DNA of 64,000 nt from Micropruina sonneratiae (GTDB lineage: Bacteria > Actinomycetota > Actinomycetes > Propionibacteriales > Propionibacteriaceae). Shown here one piece after another: positions 36,423 through 45,053 of the stretch. The first letter of the stretch is position 1. Each line of letters begins with the position of its first letter. Both the position numbers and the translations under genes were made by a program. The stretch spans positions 519,181 through 583,180 of the forward strand of contig NZ_JAPDHX010000001.1 of the NCBI RefSeq assembly GCF_025972045.1, read 5' to 3'. Under the pieces are notes generated by a model. That model saw nothing but the letters and a program-made list of their open reading frames with translations, was not told the DNA's origin and made no database searches.

Positions 36423-38267
36423 ATGGCCGCGCTGGCGGCCTCGCCCCCGTTCGACGCGCTCGGCGCCGCCGCCATCGAGAAGCTGGCGGCGGCGTCCCGG
36501 ATCGTGGAGTACCCGCCGGGCACCGTCATCCTGGACGCCTTCCGCGCAACTCCGGACGAGGTCGCGGTGGTGCTGGCCGGGGCCGTGCAGCTGTGGGTGG
36601 ACGCCGAACGAGCCCACGATCCGGAGGACCCCGACAGCCTGCTCGGCCCGGGCGAGGTGTTCGGCCTGGACGCCACCCTCACCGGCAAGGCGATCGGACC
36701 GCTCGCCGTCGCGGCGGGGACCGTGCGGGCGCTGCAACTGCCGGCCGGCTCGGTGGACGCCGCGCTGGCCGGCCTGGAGCGGCCCACTGTCGAACTGCCC
36801 CGGCATCATCCCGCCGAGCCGGACGTCCCGGCTGCCGGTCTGCGCGCCGAGGATCTGCTGGTCACCCGGCCGCTGGTGGTCTCCGCCACGGTCAGCGTCG
36901 CCGAGGTGGCGGCCGCGATGGGGCAGCGCGACTACGCGGCGGTGGATCGTGGCGACGGCGTCCTCGGCATCGTGACCGACCGTTCGCTGCGGGAGCGGGT
37001 GCTGGCCGCCGGGCTGTCGCCGGACACCCCGGTGCTGCGGGCGGCGTCCGGCGACATCGGCTGGGTGAACGCCGACGCCTCGGCGGCCGAGGCACTGATC
37101 CTGCTGCTCGACAGCGGCGCCGACCACGTCCTGGTCCGCGGCCGCGACGGCGGGCTGGCCGGAGCGATCAACCCGCGGGACTTCATCGGCTCGTCGGTGA
37201 CGGCCGGGCTGACCCTGCATGAGCGGTTCCTGCGCGCCGGCAGCGTGGGCGAACTGCAGGCCCTGGCCCGGCGGATGCCGGAACTGCTGGGGCATCTGCT
37301 CGACGGCGGGCTGTCGTCGGCGCGGGTGCTGAGCCTGTACTCGGCGCTGGTGGACGCCGTCGTCCGGCGCATGTTGACCCTGGTACTCGCCGCCCATCCC
37401 GAGCTGAACCCCGACGCCTTCAGCTGGCTCTCGCTGGGCAGCAACGGACGCCGGGAATCGACGCTCAGTTCCGACGTCGACTGCGCGGTGGTGTTCCACG
37501 ACGACCTGCCGCAAAGCGAGATCGACCGTTACCGCAATGCCTTCGTGGAGGTGGTTCGGCACCTGGCTGAGGCCGGCCTGACCGGGGACGGGCACGGCGC
37601 CACCGCGGCGCACCAGCTGTTCGCCCGCAGCCGCACCTCCTGGGAAGCCGGCGCCCGGGCCTGGCTCGACGACCCGACGACCGACAACGCCGCCATGATG
37701 ACCTCGCTGCTGCTGGACGCCCGCCCGCTGTCCGGTGAGCGCGGCGAGACGCTGCCCGGGGTGGCGGAACTGTTCGCAGAGCTGCGCCGGCACACCGGCA
37801 CGATGCGGCTGCTGCTGGAGGAGTCGCTCGCGAAAAGGGCGAAGGTCAGCCGGCTGCGGCGCCGGTTCGGTGGGCCAACGAGGAGCTTCGACCTGAAGCG
37901 GCACGCACTGCTGCCGATGGTGAACCTGGCCCGCTGGGCGGCGTTGATCGTCGGCTCGGACGCGTTGCCGACGACCGAGCGGCTGCGGGCGGCGTCCGGC
38001 ACCAGCGTGCTGCCGCAGCGTCGCGCGGAGATCCTCATCGAGGTGTTCGAGGTGCTGCAGGCGATCCGGTTGCGGCATCAGCTCGCCCAGGTCGCGGCCG
38101 GCGACCCGGCGTCCGATCTGCTCGACCTGGACGCCGTGTCGCCCATCGACCACAGCATCATCACCCGCGCTGTGCGCGAGATCTCCGCGGTGCAGACCCG
38201 GATGGCGAACCTGTCGCGCTACGAGGATCCGGAGGACTGGGGCCGGCCAGACCCCGAGGGGCGATGA
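36423..38267 (+). CDS. cNMP-binding/CBS/DUF294 nucleotidyltransferase-like protein
   Basis: The 614-residue protein has a cyclic-nucleotide-binding-like domain (about 1-125), a CBS pair (about 140-270), a DUF294 nucleotidyltransferase domain (about 285-430) with SLGSNGRRES and the SDVDCAVVF acidic pair, and DUF294_C (about 450-600). Such proteins resemble GlnD-type uridylyltransferases and are thought to signal metabolic state, often beside acetate or carboxylate transporters, here after an amino-acid transporter pair. The reading frame is open a few codons upstream, so the true start may be earlier. The next gene overlaps by four bases. Confidence 0.85.
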   Translation: MAALAASPPFDALGAAAIEKLAAASRIVEYPPGTVILDAFRATPDEVAVVLAGAVQLWVDAERAHDPEDPDSLLGPGEVFGLDATLTGKAIGPLAVAAGTVRALQLPAGSVDAALAGLERPTVELPRHHPAEPDVPAAGLRAEDLLVTRPLVVSATVSVAEVAAAMGQRDYAAVDRGDGVLGIVTDRSLRERVLAAGLSPDTPVLRAASGDIGWVNADASAAEALILLLDSGADHVLVRGRDGGLAGAINPRDFIGSSVTAGLTLHERFLRAGSVGELQALARRMPELLGHLLDGGLSSARVLSLYSALVDAVVRRMLTLVLAAHPELNPDAFSWLSLGSNGRRESTLSSDVDCAVVFHDDLPQSEIDRYRNAFVEVVRHLAEAGLTGDGHGATAAHQLFARSRTSWEAGARAWLDDPTTDNAAMMTSLLLDARPLSGERGETLPGVAELFAELRRHTGTMRLLLEESLAKRAKVSRLRRRFGGPTRSFDLKRHALLPMVNLARWAALIVGSDALPTTERLRAASGTSVLPQRRAEILIEVFEVLQAIRLRHQLAQVAAGDPASDLLDLDAVSPIDHSIITRAVREISAVQTRMANLSRYEDPEDWGRPDPEGR

Positions 38268-39094
38268 GCGCGGCGGCTGGGCTGCGGATCGCGGTCATCG
38301 GCGACGTCGGCGGTCACCTCGACGCCCTGCGTGCCCAGCTGGCCTCGCTCGGGGTGCCCGACGGCACCGGGCCGTTGCCGCCGGACCTGCGGGTGATCCA
38401 GGTCGGCGACCTGGTCCATCGTGGACCCGATTCGGCCGGGGTGGTCGCCTTGGTGGACGGCTACCTGCGTCGGCAGCCGCAGGGCTGGCTGCAACTCGTC
38501 GGCAACCACGAACTGTTCTACCTGCGCCGGCGCCAGTTCAGCTGGGACAGCCGGGTGCCGCGGGCCACCGCCACCGTGCTGCGGGACTGGTGGCGCCGGG
38601 GCATGATGCAGGTCGCGGCATCATTCCGCGCCGGTGATGAACAGTTCCTGGTGACCCACGCCGGGCTCACGCACGCGTTCTGGGCGCAGGTCCTCGGCGC
38701 GCCGGGCCACGCCGGAGCGGCAGCCCGGGCGCTGAACAGGCTGGCGGCGACGCAGCCCCGGACGGTCTTCCGCAGCGGCAGCCTGGTGCACGGTCGCGAA
38801 CCGACCCCGTTGGCCGGGCCGGTGTGGGCCGCGGCCGGCGACGAGGTGGTGGCCGGCTGGCTGGCGCATCCGCTGCCGTTCAGCCAACTGCACGGACACA
38901 CCTCGGTGGTCCATTGGGAATCCGGCCGCTGGTACCTGCAGCCCGAGGCCCGTCACCTGGTTGAGCTGGATGCGGAACGACGCCACACCGCCATCGCCCT
39001 GTCCGGCGGCCGGCTGATCGGGGTGGACGCCGGCGACGCCGCCCTGCGCCGCGGCGAGGGGCGGGCGTGGGTGACCACGGGCGTCCTGGACTGA
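38264..39094 (+). CDS. calcineurin-like metallophosphoesterase
   Basis: The 276-residue protein has the phosphoesterase metal-binding motifs in order: IGDVGGH near residue 13, VGDLVHRGPD near 47, VGNHE near 75, and later THAGLTHAFW and LHGHTSVV. It resembles bacterial serine/threonine-type phosphatases. ATGA overlap with the DUF294 gene suggests the two proteins act together, perhaps as a phosphatase or nucleotide hydrolase opposing it. The substrate is unknown. Confidence 0.88.
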   Translation: MSAAAGLRIAVIGDVGGHLDALRAQLASLGVPDGTGPLPPDLRVIQVGDLVHRGPDSAGVVALVDGYLRRQPQGWLQLVGNHELFYLRRRQFSWDSRVPRATATVLRDWWRRGMMQVAASFRAGDEQFLVTHAGLTHAFWAQVLGAPGHAGAAARALNRLAATQPRTVFRSGSLVHGREPTPLAGPVWAAAGDEVVAGWLAHPLPFSQLHGHTSVVHWESGRWYLQPEARHLVELDAERRHTAIALSGGRLIGVDAGDAALRRGEGRAWVTTGVLD

Positions 39095-39187
39095 CTCGTC
39101 CGGGCTTCTTCCGGGCACCGAGGGCGAGCTCCGGAGAGGTCGGAGGCGACGGACCGGCACGGCGCCACCTGGGGACCGCTCCGCCGC

Positions 39188-39514
39188 TCAGCCGGCGAAG
39201 ACCTGCACTCCGGTCACCCGGCACGTCTGCGGCTCGTCGGGTCGGTCGTCGGTGATCGTTGCCGTGGCGCCCGGCTCGACCTTGTTCGAGGAGTACTCCT
39301 CGTCCTCTTCGTCGCCGGCCCGGACGAACGTGACCGAGACCGTGTAGCGGGCGGCCTCGTCGCCCACGTTGGTCACCTCGATCACCACGGTCCCAGGATC
39401 GCAGCTGATCGAGGTGCGCGGCTGTGGCAGCGGGCTCTGGCAGGCCGCCAGCAGGAGGAGCGTCGTGAGCGGTGCGGCGAGCGCGGCCAGCCGGCGCCGG
39501 GGGGTGGGGGTCAA
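39188..39514 (-). CDS. small lipoprotein
   Basis: The 108-residue protein has a signal peptide with lipobox LLAAC (Cys25) and a short beta-rich domain (about 35-108). A rare TTG start at 39514 is chosen because a GAGGAG ribosome-binding site lies at the right distance and the frame yields a clean lipoprotein signal. It is the last gene of a leftward operon with a larger lipoprotein and a secreted protein. The function is unknown. Confidence 0.7.
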   Translation of the reverse strand: MTPTPRRRLAALAAPLTTLLLLAACQSPLPQPRTSISCDPGTVVIEVTNVGDEAARYTVSVTFVRAGDEEDEEYSSNKVEPGATATITDDRPDEPQTCRVTGVQVFAG

Positions 39515-39524
39515 CGGGGGCTCC

Positions 39525-41105
39525 TCATCGATCGAGTTCCTTCAACAGCACTATGGCGAACCAGGAGGCGTCGGTGTCGCAGGCGGTGCCGTGGCTGGGC
39601 AGGTCACGCACGAAGCCGTCGAAGTCGCCCAGGCAGCCGCCGTCACGCGTGGTGGACTGCGTGCGCAGCTCCGCAACGGGGACGGCCCACCCTCCGGTGG
39701 CCGCGTGCACCGCGAGCGCGCCGCTGAACAGCAGCAGGCTCGGTGTGCGGGCCGGCTTCAGGAGCGCACTGCGCACCCGTCCGGCCAGCCGCTGGGTCAA
39801 GGCGTCCGGGCGGAGCTGTCCCGAACGGTCGAGGGCGAGCAGGAAACGGCTGATCGACACCTCCACCAGGGGCTCGGTCACGGCGACCCACTCGGCGACC
39901 GCACCGGCGGCGATGCCGGGGTAGTCGAGCCGGACGCCGAGCGCGTCGGCGTACTCCGCCACCGTCGTCCAGCCGATCGCCTGGGCCGGCGACGTGAACG
40001 GCTTGATGCCCACCCTCGCCTCGCGCAGCGCGGCCCCGATCGCGGTCGTGGCCTGGTCGGGGGCGACCGAGCCTGGTTCGAGCAGGTTGATCAGGGCGAG
40101 ACCCGCCACCCGGTGGGAGACGTCGACCTCCAGCAGTGCCCGGGCCTGCTCGACGAGGGTGCGCCGGACGTCGGGGCTGAGCACGTCGAGCCGGTTCTGG
40201 GCGGCGAGGGTGCGGACCATCCGGAAGCTGGAGCCGACGGTCCCTTCGAAGAGGGGCACCTCGAGCACCTCACCGTCCGCCAGCAGGCGGCGCGGATCCA
40301 TCGCGTCCACGACCGCACCGGCCGCCGACTGCTGCCCGGCGTCGGCGTAGGCCCTGGCGAGGTCGTACATGGCCCGATCGTCGGTGGCGATGGCTTCCCG
40401 GGCGATGGTGAGGATCTGGGGGTCGAGGGCATCGGGGGACGCCTGGCCCGACGCGGCGGCCCGGCGCAGGTAGGTCGCGGCCTCACCGGGACTGCGGAAG
40501 TTGATCGTCGCCGGCCGCGGCTCGGCCACGTCGGGGCCGGCGAACAGTCCGAGCAGGTCGGTGGCCAGCAGGGCTGGGAGAATGTCGGGACCCTCGACAG
40601 CAGTGCGCCAGGCTTGCAGCAGTGCGTCGTCGACCGGGAGTCGCCGCGGGTCGTCGCTGATCCGTGCGATCGCGGCCTCGCGGTCGATGTCGGCCTCGGA
40701 GACGGCCATCTGCCACCAGTCGAGCAGGTCGGCCTCCGACCACAGGCCGCGGTGACCGAAGCCCGCCTCTGTGACCAGTGACGCTGCCTGGACCGGGTCG
40801 GATTCGGCGCTGAGCGCGGCGAAGGTGTCGTCGGCGGACAGTCGCCAGGAGGTGGGCCGCCCGGCGGCGGCCAGGGCCAGGTGCCGCAGCAGACCGGCCG
40901 TGGTGGAGCGCTCCAGCGACTTCCACAGCTCGGGCACCGCGAGCAGGCCGTTGGCGGTGACGAAGGTGTCCCGGAACGGGTCCGGCTGCTGCGTCGCCGG
41001 ACGGGGCGCGGCGGTGCAGCCGGTGGCCAGCACCAGGACGAGCAGCAACGCCGCCCAGGGCGCGACCGGCGAGCGGCGCGCCCTGGGAGCAGTGCGGTGG
41101 GACAT
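39525..41105 (-). CDS. large lipoprotein of unknown function
   Basis: The 526-residue protein has a twin-arginine-poor lipoprotein signal with lipobox LATGC near residue 30 and a mainly helical body with repeated Leu-Ala-rich segments, suggesting an alpha-helical solenoid or toroid. I recognise no family. It sits three bases after the secreted-protein gene and eleven before the small lipoprotein gene, so the three proteins probably function together at the cell surface. ATG at 41105; a GTG at 41111 is also possible. Confidence 0.72.
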   Translation of the reverse strand: MSHRTAPRARRSPVAPWAALLLVLVLATGCTAAPRPATQQPDPFRDTFVTANGLLAVPELWKSLERSTTAGLLRHLALAAAGRPTSWRLSADDTFAALSAESDPVQAASLVTEAGFGHRGLWSEADLLDWWQMAVSEADIDREAAIARISDDPRRLPVDDALLQAWRTAVEGPDILPALLATDLLGLFAGPDVAEPRPATINFRSPGEAATYLRRAAASGQASPDALDPQILTIAREAIATDDRAMYDLARAYADAGQQSAAGAVVDAMDPRRLLADGEVLEVPLFEGTVGSSFRMVRTLAAQNRLDVLSPDVRRTLVEQARALLEVDVSHRVAGLALINLLEPGSVAPDQATTAIGAALREARVGIKPFTSPAQAIGWTTVAEYADALGVRLDYPGIAAGAVAEWVAVTEPLVEVSISRFLLALDRSGQLRPDALTQRLAGRVRSALLKPARTPSLLLFSGALAVHAATGGWAVPVAELRTQSTTRDGGCLGDFDGFVRDLPSHGTACDTDASWFAIVLLKELDR

Positions 41106-41107
41106 GA

Positions 41108-41572
41108 TCACCAGGTCGTCCAGCCCGAGCTCACGTTCTGGCCGCCGGCGGCGAGCCGGGTGCGGGCCGAGACCGAGACGGAGAAGATGCTGGGCTTGGC
41201 GACCCCCGAGATGTAGCTGGACGTGCCGTAGCTCGATCGCTTCGCAGTGACCAGCGAGGTGGAGTTGCCGGTGATGGTGACGCCGCCGCCCTTGGAGATG
41301 GTGATGCTGAGCTTGAAGCCGTTGGCCTTGACGTCGGCGCGGTGGGTGTAGGACTTGCTCTTCGAGATCGAGATGGACGAGTTCCACGAGCACGAGCGCC
41401 AGTACACGTTGCACGAGTACGCCTTGGCGTAGTAGCGGACGCCGCTCACCGTGACGGCGTTGTCGTTGGTGAACGCCTGGGCAGGCGTGGCCGCGAAGGC
41501 GGTGGCCGTGGTCAGCAGTGCCGCCGCGCTGACAGCGGTCGCCGTGACCCGGCGGGTGAGAGAGGTGGTCAT
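41108..41572 (-). CDS. secreted Ser/Lys-rich beta protein
   Basis: The 154-residue protein has a signal peptide cleaved after AQA (about residue 33) and a mature part rich in Ser, Thr, Lys, Tyr and Val with alternating beta-strand pattern and two nearby Cys (YSCNVYWRSCSW). It could be a wall-associated adhesin or a small antimicrobial or signalling protein; it does not match the bacteriocin families I know. ATG 41572 follows AAGGAA. First gene of the leftward operon opposite a two-component system. Confidence 0.72.
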   Translation of the reverse strand: MTTSLTRRVTATAVSAAALLTTATAFAATPAQAFTNDNAVTVSGVRYYAKAYSCNVYWRSCSWNSSISISKSKSYTHRADVKANGFKLSITISKGGGVTITGNSTSLVTAKRSSYGTSSYISGVAKPSIFSVSVSARTRLAAGGQNVSSGWTTW

Positions 41573-41633
41573 TGGGGGTTCCTTCCGGTTCTGGTCCTGC
41601 TGGTCGAGGGCCGGTGACCCGCACTCTGTGCCG

Positions 41634-41817
41634 CCGATCGGTCGGTCACCAGATGCCGATCGGCCACTCCCGTGCGTCGATCGGCCGGGCCGAGGGCCGC
41701 AGCCGGCCGATCGGACGCCTACGCCCGCCGGGCCGTCGGCGAGTGGCCGAAAGGTCGGTCGGCCGTTGCCGGGGACGCCCGCCTTCGCCCGAAAGGATCG
41801 ACTCGTCGGCCGATCGG
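41634..41817. promoter_or_regulatory. cluster of CCGATCGG palindromes in divergent promoter
   Basis: Perfect 8-bp palindromes CCGATCGG occur at 41634-41641, 41656-41663, 41707-41714 and 41810-41817, with a one-mismatch copy at 41677-41684. Three are in a GGCCGATCGG context. They lie in the 342-nt gap between the secreted-protein operon and the peptide-kinase-regulator operon and are candidate sites for the response regulator encoded at 43290-43946. Nothing else was found in the gap. Confidence 0.5.
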
Positions 41818-41914
41818 ACAGCCCGCCGTCGCGGCCCTGTCGCCTGGCCGCCGGGGATGTTTGGCTGGACGCGCCCACCGGCCGTCGGTGGCCCACAGCG
41901 AGAGGCGGCGCCCC

Positions 41915-42073
41915 GTGAAAGCGCTCATTCTGACCATGACCTCGATCCTGCTGCTCGGCCTGCCCACCGCCACCGAACCTGTGGCGGACCGGCCCGGTCA
42001 GGACACGCGGACCACCACCCCGTCCAGCTTCTGCTGGTGGTTCCCGTACCTGCCGGGCTGCCCCCGACGGTGA
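41915..42073 (+). CDS. 52-residue peptide preceding the histidine kinase
   Basis: GTG at 41915 opens a short frame with an N-terminal hydrophobic helix (LILTMTSILLLGL), a short polar stretch and an aromatic end, SSFCWWFPYLPGCPRR. Its TGA stop shares bases with the GTG start of the kinase gene (GTGA), the same coupling seen at many real genes in this window, which is the main evidence that it is translated. It could be an exported peptide signal sensed by the kinase or a membrane modulator of it. Confidence 0.5.
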   Translation: MKALILTMTSILLLGLPTATEPVADRPGQDTRTTTPSSFCWWFPYLPGCPRR

Positions 42074-43293
42074 CCGCCCAGCTGGTCACGCCGGCGCTGC
42101 CGCTCGTCGTGCCGGGCCTTGTGGCCCGGCGCGATGGCAGCATGACCCCCGTGGCGACCGTCGAGCACCGTGGCTATCACCTGACAGGCAGCGGACGTTC
42201 GGCGGCCGTGGCCGGCGGCCTGCTGTTCACCGGCACGGTGGCGGGCTCCTTCGAAGTGCCGATGACTCCGGTGGCGATGGCGTTGTCGGTGGCGATCTGC
42301 CTGCTGGTCGCGTTCAGCGGTCGCTGGCCGGTGCCGGCCGGCATCGCGATCGTCGGGCTGTGCGCCGTGCTGGCGATCGGCCTGCCGCAGCAGGAGTCGC
42401 TGGCCATTTATGGGTGCCTCGCCCCTCTGATCGCCTGCGGCGCCGTCGGCCTGACGGTGCAGCGGCGGTGGTTCACCGTCGCTGCCATCGTGCTGATCTT
42501 CGGGCAGATCCTCACCCGGCTGCCGGTCGAGGCCGAGGCCGACCTCCTGGTGCCGGTGCTGGCGTCCCATACGGTCTTCGTCGGCGTCGTGGTGGCCCTG
42601 TCCTGGGCCGCGGGGGAGACCGTCCACCTGCTGATGCTGCACAAGCGTGAGGAGTCGCGCGGCACCGTCCGGGCGCTGCGCCGCGAGATCGCCCGGGACC
42701 TGCACGACGGAGTGGCCTACACCATGTCGGTGATCGCCATCCGGGCCGAACAGGGCCGGCGCAACGGCGGCGCCACCGAGGCCGACCTCGCCTTCATCGC
42801 CGACCGCAGCCGCGAGGCCATCGAGGACCTGCGCAACGTGCTGGCCATCCTGCGCCGTGACGAACCCGACGGTTCCCAGTTCAGGATGGACTGGCGCTCG
42901 CGTCCGCTGGCCGAGGTGATCGCCGGCGAGACCGCCGCCCTCGAGGAGGCCGGGTTCCCGGTCGCGGTCACCATCGAGGGCCGGCTGGACGCCGTGCCGC
43001 GCTCGATCGCCGACGCCATGGGACGGGTGCTGCACGAGGCCTCCGGCAACGTGCAGCGGCACGCGGCCGGCGGCGAATGCGTCCTGCTGGTCGAGGTGAG
43101 CGACCAGCATGTCGAACTGGCGCTGATCAACCAGCTGGCACCGACCAGGAACACCTCGCACGAACCGCTCGGCATCTTGGGGATGCGGGAGCGGGTCGAG
43201 GGCCTGGGCGGCTGCCTGGAGGCCGGGCCGGTCGGCACCCACTGGATCCTGCGGGCCACCGTCCCGATCACCGCCCGCGGGGCACTGCGATGA
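42070..43293 (+). CDS. NarL-type sensor histidine kinase
   Basis: The 407-residue protein has about five to six membrane helices (about 40-195), a HisKA_3 dimerisation helix with the phosphoacceptor His212 in EIARDLHDGVAYTM, and a short HATPase domain (about 300-400) ending GILGMRERVEGLGG. The lack of an extracellular sensor domain suggests it senses within the membrane. Start GTG 42070 overlaps the peptide gene stop; an ATG at 42142 is a weaker alternative. It pairs with the overlapping response regulator gene. Confidence 0.9.
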   Translation: MTAQLVTPALPLVVPGLVARRDGSMTPVATVEHRGYHLTGSGRSAAVAGGLLFTGTVAGSFEVPMTPVAMALSVAICLLVAFSGRWPVPAGIAIVGLCAVLAIGLPQQESLAIYGCLAPLIACGAVGLTVQRRWFTVAAIVLIFGQILTRLPVEAEADLLVPVLASHTVFVGVVVALSWAAGETVHLLMLHKREESRGTVRALRREIARDLHDGVAYTMSVIAIRAEQGRRNGGATEADLAFIADRSREAIEDLRNVLAILRRDEPDGSQFRMDWRSRPLAEVIAGETAALEEAGFPVAVTIEGRLDAVPRSIADAMGRVLHEASGNVQRHAAGGECVLLVEVSDQHVELALINQLAPTRNTSHEPLGILGMRERVEGLGGCLEAGPVGTHWILRATVPITARGALR

Positions 43294-43946
43294 GCGTCGG
43301 TCCCGATCGGGCGGACCCGGTCCGGGTGCTGATCGTCGACGACGACCTGTTCGTCAGGACGGCGCTGGGCGGCTACGTCTCGGACTCACCCGGGCTGCAC
43401 CTGGTCGGCTTGTGCGAGAACGGTGCGGACGCGCTGGCCGCGCTGGCGGTGAAACGCGTCGACGTGGTGGTGATGGACATCCAGATGCCGGTGATGGACG
43501 GGGTGACCGCGGCCGGGCGGATGCGTGACGAACACCCGGACGTGCGGGTGCTGATGCTGACCAGTTTCGACGAGGACAACTCGATCCGTGCCGCGATCAG
43601 CAACGGCGCCGGCGGCTACCTGCTCAAGAGCGCCACCCCCGAGGCGCTGATCAGCGCCATCCACGCCGTGTATCGCGGCGCTGGGGTGATGACGCCCGAG
43701 ACCCTGCGCCGGGTGGCCGGGCCGGCGCGGCCCACCCCGCCGGCGGAGGTCGTCTTGTCGAGCAGCGAGCACGACGTGCTGCGGCTGCTGTGCAAGGGCT
43801 TCTCCAACGCCGAGATCGCCGCCGCCCTCTACCTGTCGGAGTCGACGGTGAAGGTGCGGCTGGGTTCGCTCGGCGACAAGCTGGGCACCACCTCCCGGGT
43901 CACCACCGCGATCCGCGGCTGGGAACTCGGCCTGGCCGGCGATTGA
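43290..43946 (+). CDS. NarL/LuxR-family response regulator
   Basis: The 218-residue protein has a receiver domain with VDDD near residue 16 and phosphorylatable Asp63 in VVVMDIQMPVMDG, and a C-terminal LuxR-type helix-turn-helix (about 150-212) with GFSNAEIAAALYLSESTVK. It binds DNA when phosphorylated by the adjacent kinase. ATGA overlap with the kinase. The likely targets are the divergent operons flanking the CCGATCGG cluster. The carboxy end is LAGD, close after the HTH. Confidence 0.92.
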   Translation: MSVGPDRADPVRVLIVDDDLFVRTALGGYVSDSPGLHLVGLCENGADALAALAVKRVDVVVMDIQMPVMDGVTAAGRMRDEHPDVRVLMLTSFDEDNSIRAAISNGAGGYLLKSATPEALISAIHAVYRGAGVMTPETLRRVAGPARPTPPAEVVLSSSEHDVLRLLCKGFSNAEIAAALYLSESTVKVRLGSLGDKLGTTSRVTTAIRGWELGLAGD

Positions 43947-43951
43947 CGCCC

Positions 43952-44941
43952 TCACACCTTGCGGATGCGCACCCAGTTCACCCGGTGGTCCTCGCCCTTG
44001 CGCAGGATCGCGGTGGCCCGCCCGCGGGTGGGCCGGATGTTCAGTTCCAGGTTCGGCCCGTTGATGGTGTCCCAGAACGTCTCGGCGGTGTGCAGTGCCT
44101 CGGCCTGCGTCATCTGGGCGTAGCGCCGGAAGTAGGAGGCCGGGTCGCGGAACGCGGTGGCGCGCAGCGCGAAGAAGCGGTTGATGTACCACTGCCGGAT
44201 GAAGGCCGTCCGGGCGTCGACGTAGACGGTGAAGTCGAAGAAGTCGCTGACCGCGAGCGCGGTGGAGCCGTCGGACCGGCGCCGCGCCGGCTGCAGCACG
44301 TTGAGCCCCTCGATGATCAGGATGTCGGGGTCGTCCACCACGGTGCGTTCGTCCTCGACGATGTCGTAGATGAGATGGGAGTAGACCGGCGCCGTCACCT
44401 GGCTCTTGCCCGATTTCACGTCGACCACGAACTGCAGCAGCGCCTGCCGGTCGTAGGACTCGGGGAAGCCCTTGCGGTGTGCGATGCCCATCGCCTCGAG
44501 GATGTGGTTGGGGTAGAGGAAGCCGTCGGTCGTGATCAGGTCGACCTTCGGACGTCGCGGGCCACGGGCCAGCAGTTCCTGCAGCAGCCGGGCGGTGGTC
44601 GACTTGCCGACCGCCACCGAGCCGGCCACCCCGATCACGAACGGCACCTGCTTGTCGGTCAGGCCGAGGAAGTCGTGGGTGGTGCCGAACAGCGCGCCGG
44701 TGCGCTCCCAGTACAGGTTGAGCAGCTGGGTAAGCGGATGGTAGACGGTGCGCACCTCGTCACGGGTAGTCGGGTCGCCCAGGCCGCGCAGCCGGGCCAG
44801 CGTCCCGGCATCCAGCTCCCACGGCACTGCCTCGGCCAGGTCGCTCCACTGCTCGCGGCTCAGGGCGACGTAGGGGCCGTACGGGTCATCCTCGGGCGAG
44901 AACGTCGTCCCGGGGGGAAGCATGATCGAATGCGGATCCAT
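43952..44941 (-). CDS. coaA: pantothenate kinase, type I
   Basis: The 329-residue enzyme phosphorylates pantothenate, the first step of coenzyme A synthesis. The P-loop GVAGSVAVGKST lies near residue 105, followed by DLITTDGFLYPN and the SHLIYDIVEDE and FFDFTVYVDA segments of the bacterial CoaA family. Length is usual. It converges with the response regulator gene with only five bases between stops. Confidence 0.96.
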   Translation of the reverse strand: MDPHSIMLPPGTTFSPEDDPYGPYVALSREQWSDLAEAVPWELDAGTLARLRGLGDPTTRDEVRTVYHPLTQLLNLYWERTGALFGTTHDFLGLTDKQVPFVIGVAGSVAVGKSTTARLLQELLARGPRRPKVDLITTDGFLYPNHILEAMGIAHRKGFPESYDRQALLQFVVDVKSGKSQVTAPVYSHLIYDIVEDERTVVDDPDILIIEGLNVLQPARRRSDGSTALAVSDFFDFTVYVDARTAFIRQWYINRFFALRATAFRDPASYFRRYAQMTQAEALHTAETFWDTINGPNLELNIRPTRGRATAILRKGEDHRVNWVRIRKV

Positions 44942-45053
44942 GGCTCCTGCCTGTGCTGGCGGTCCCGGCGTCCCGGGAGGTTCCGCCTAGTGTGCCCGTC
45001 CGATGCGGCCGTGGTGGCCGGGGCGGGCGAAACCCGCCGGTAGAGTGCCCGCC

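Noticed and set aside
44942-45053. glmS ribozyme
   Set aside because: The leader is only 112 nt and lacks the conserved ribozyme core.
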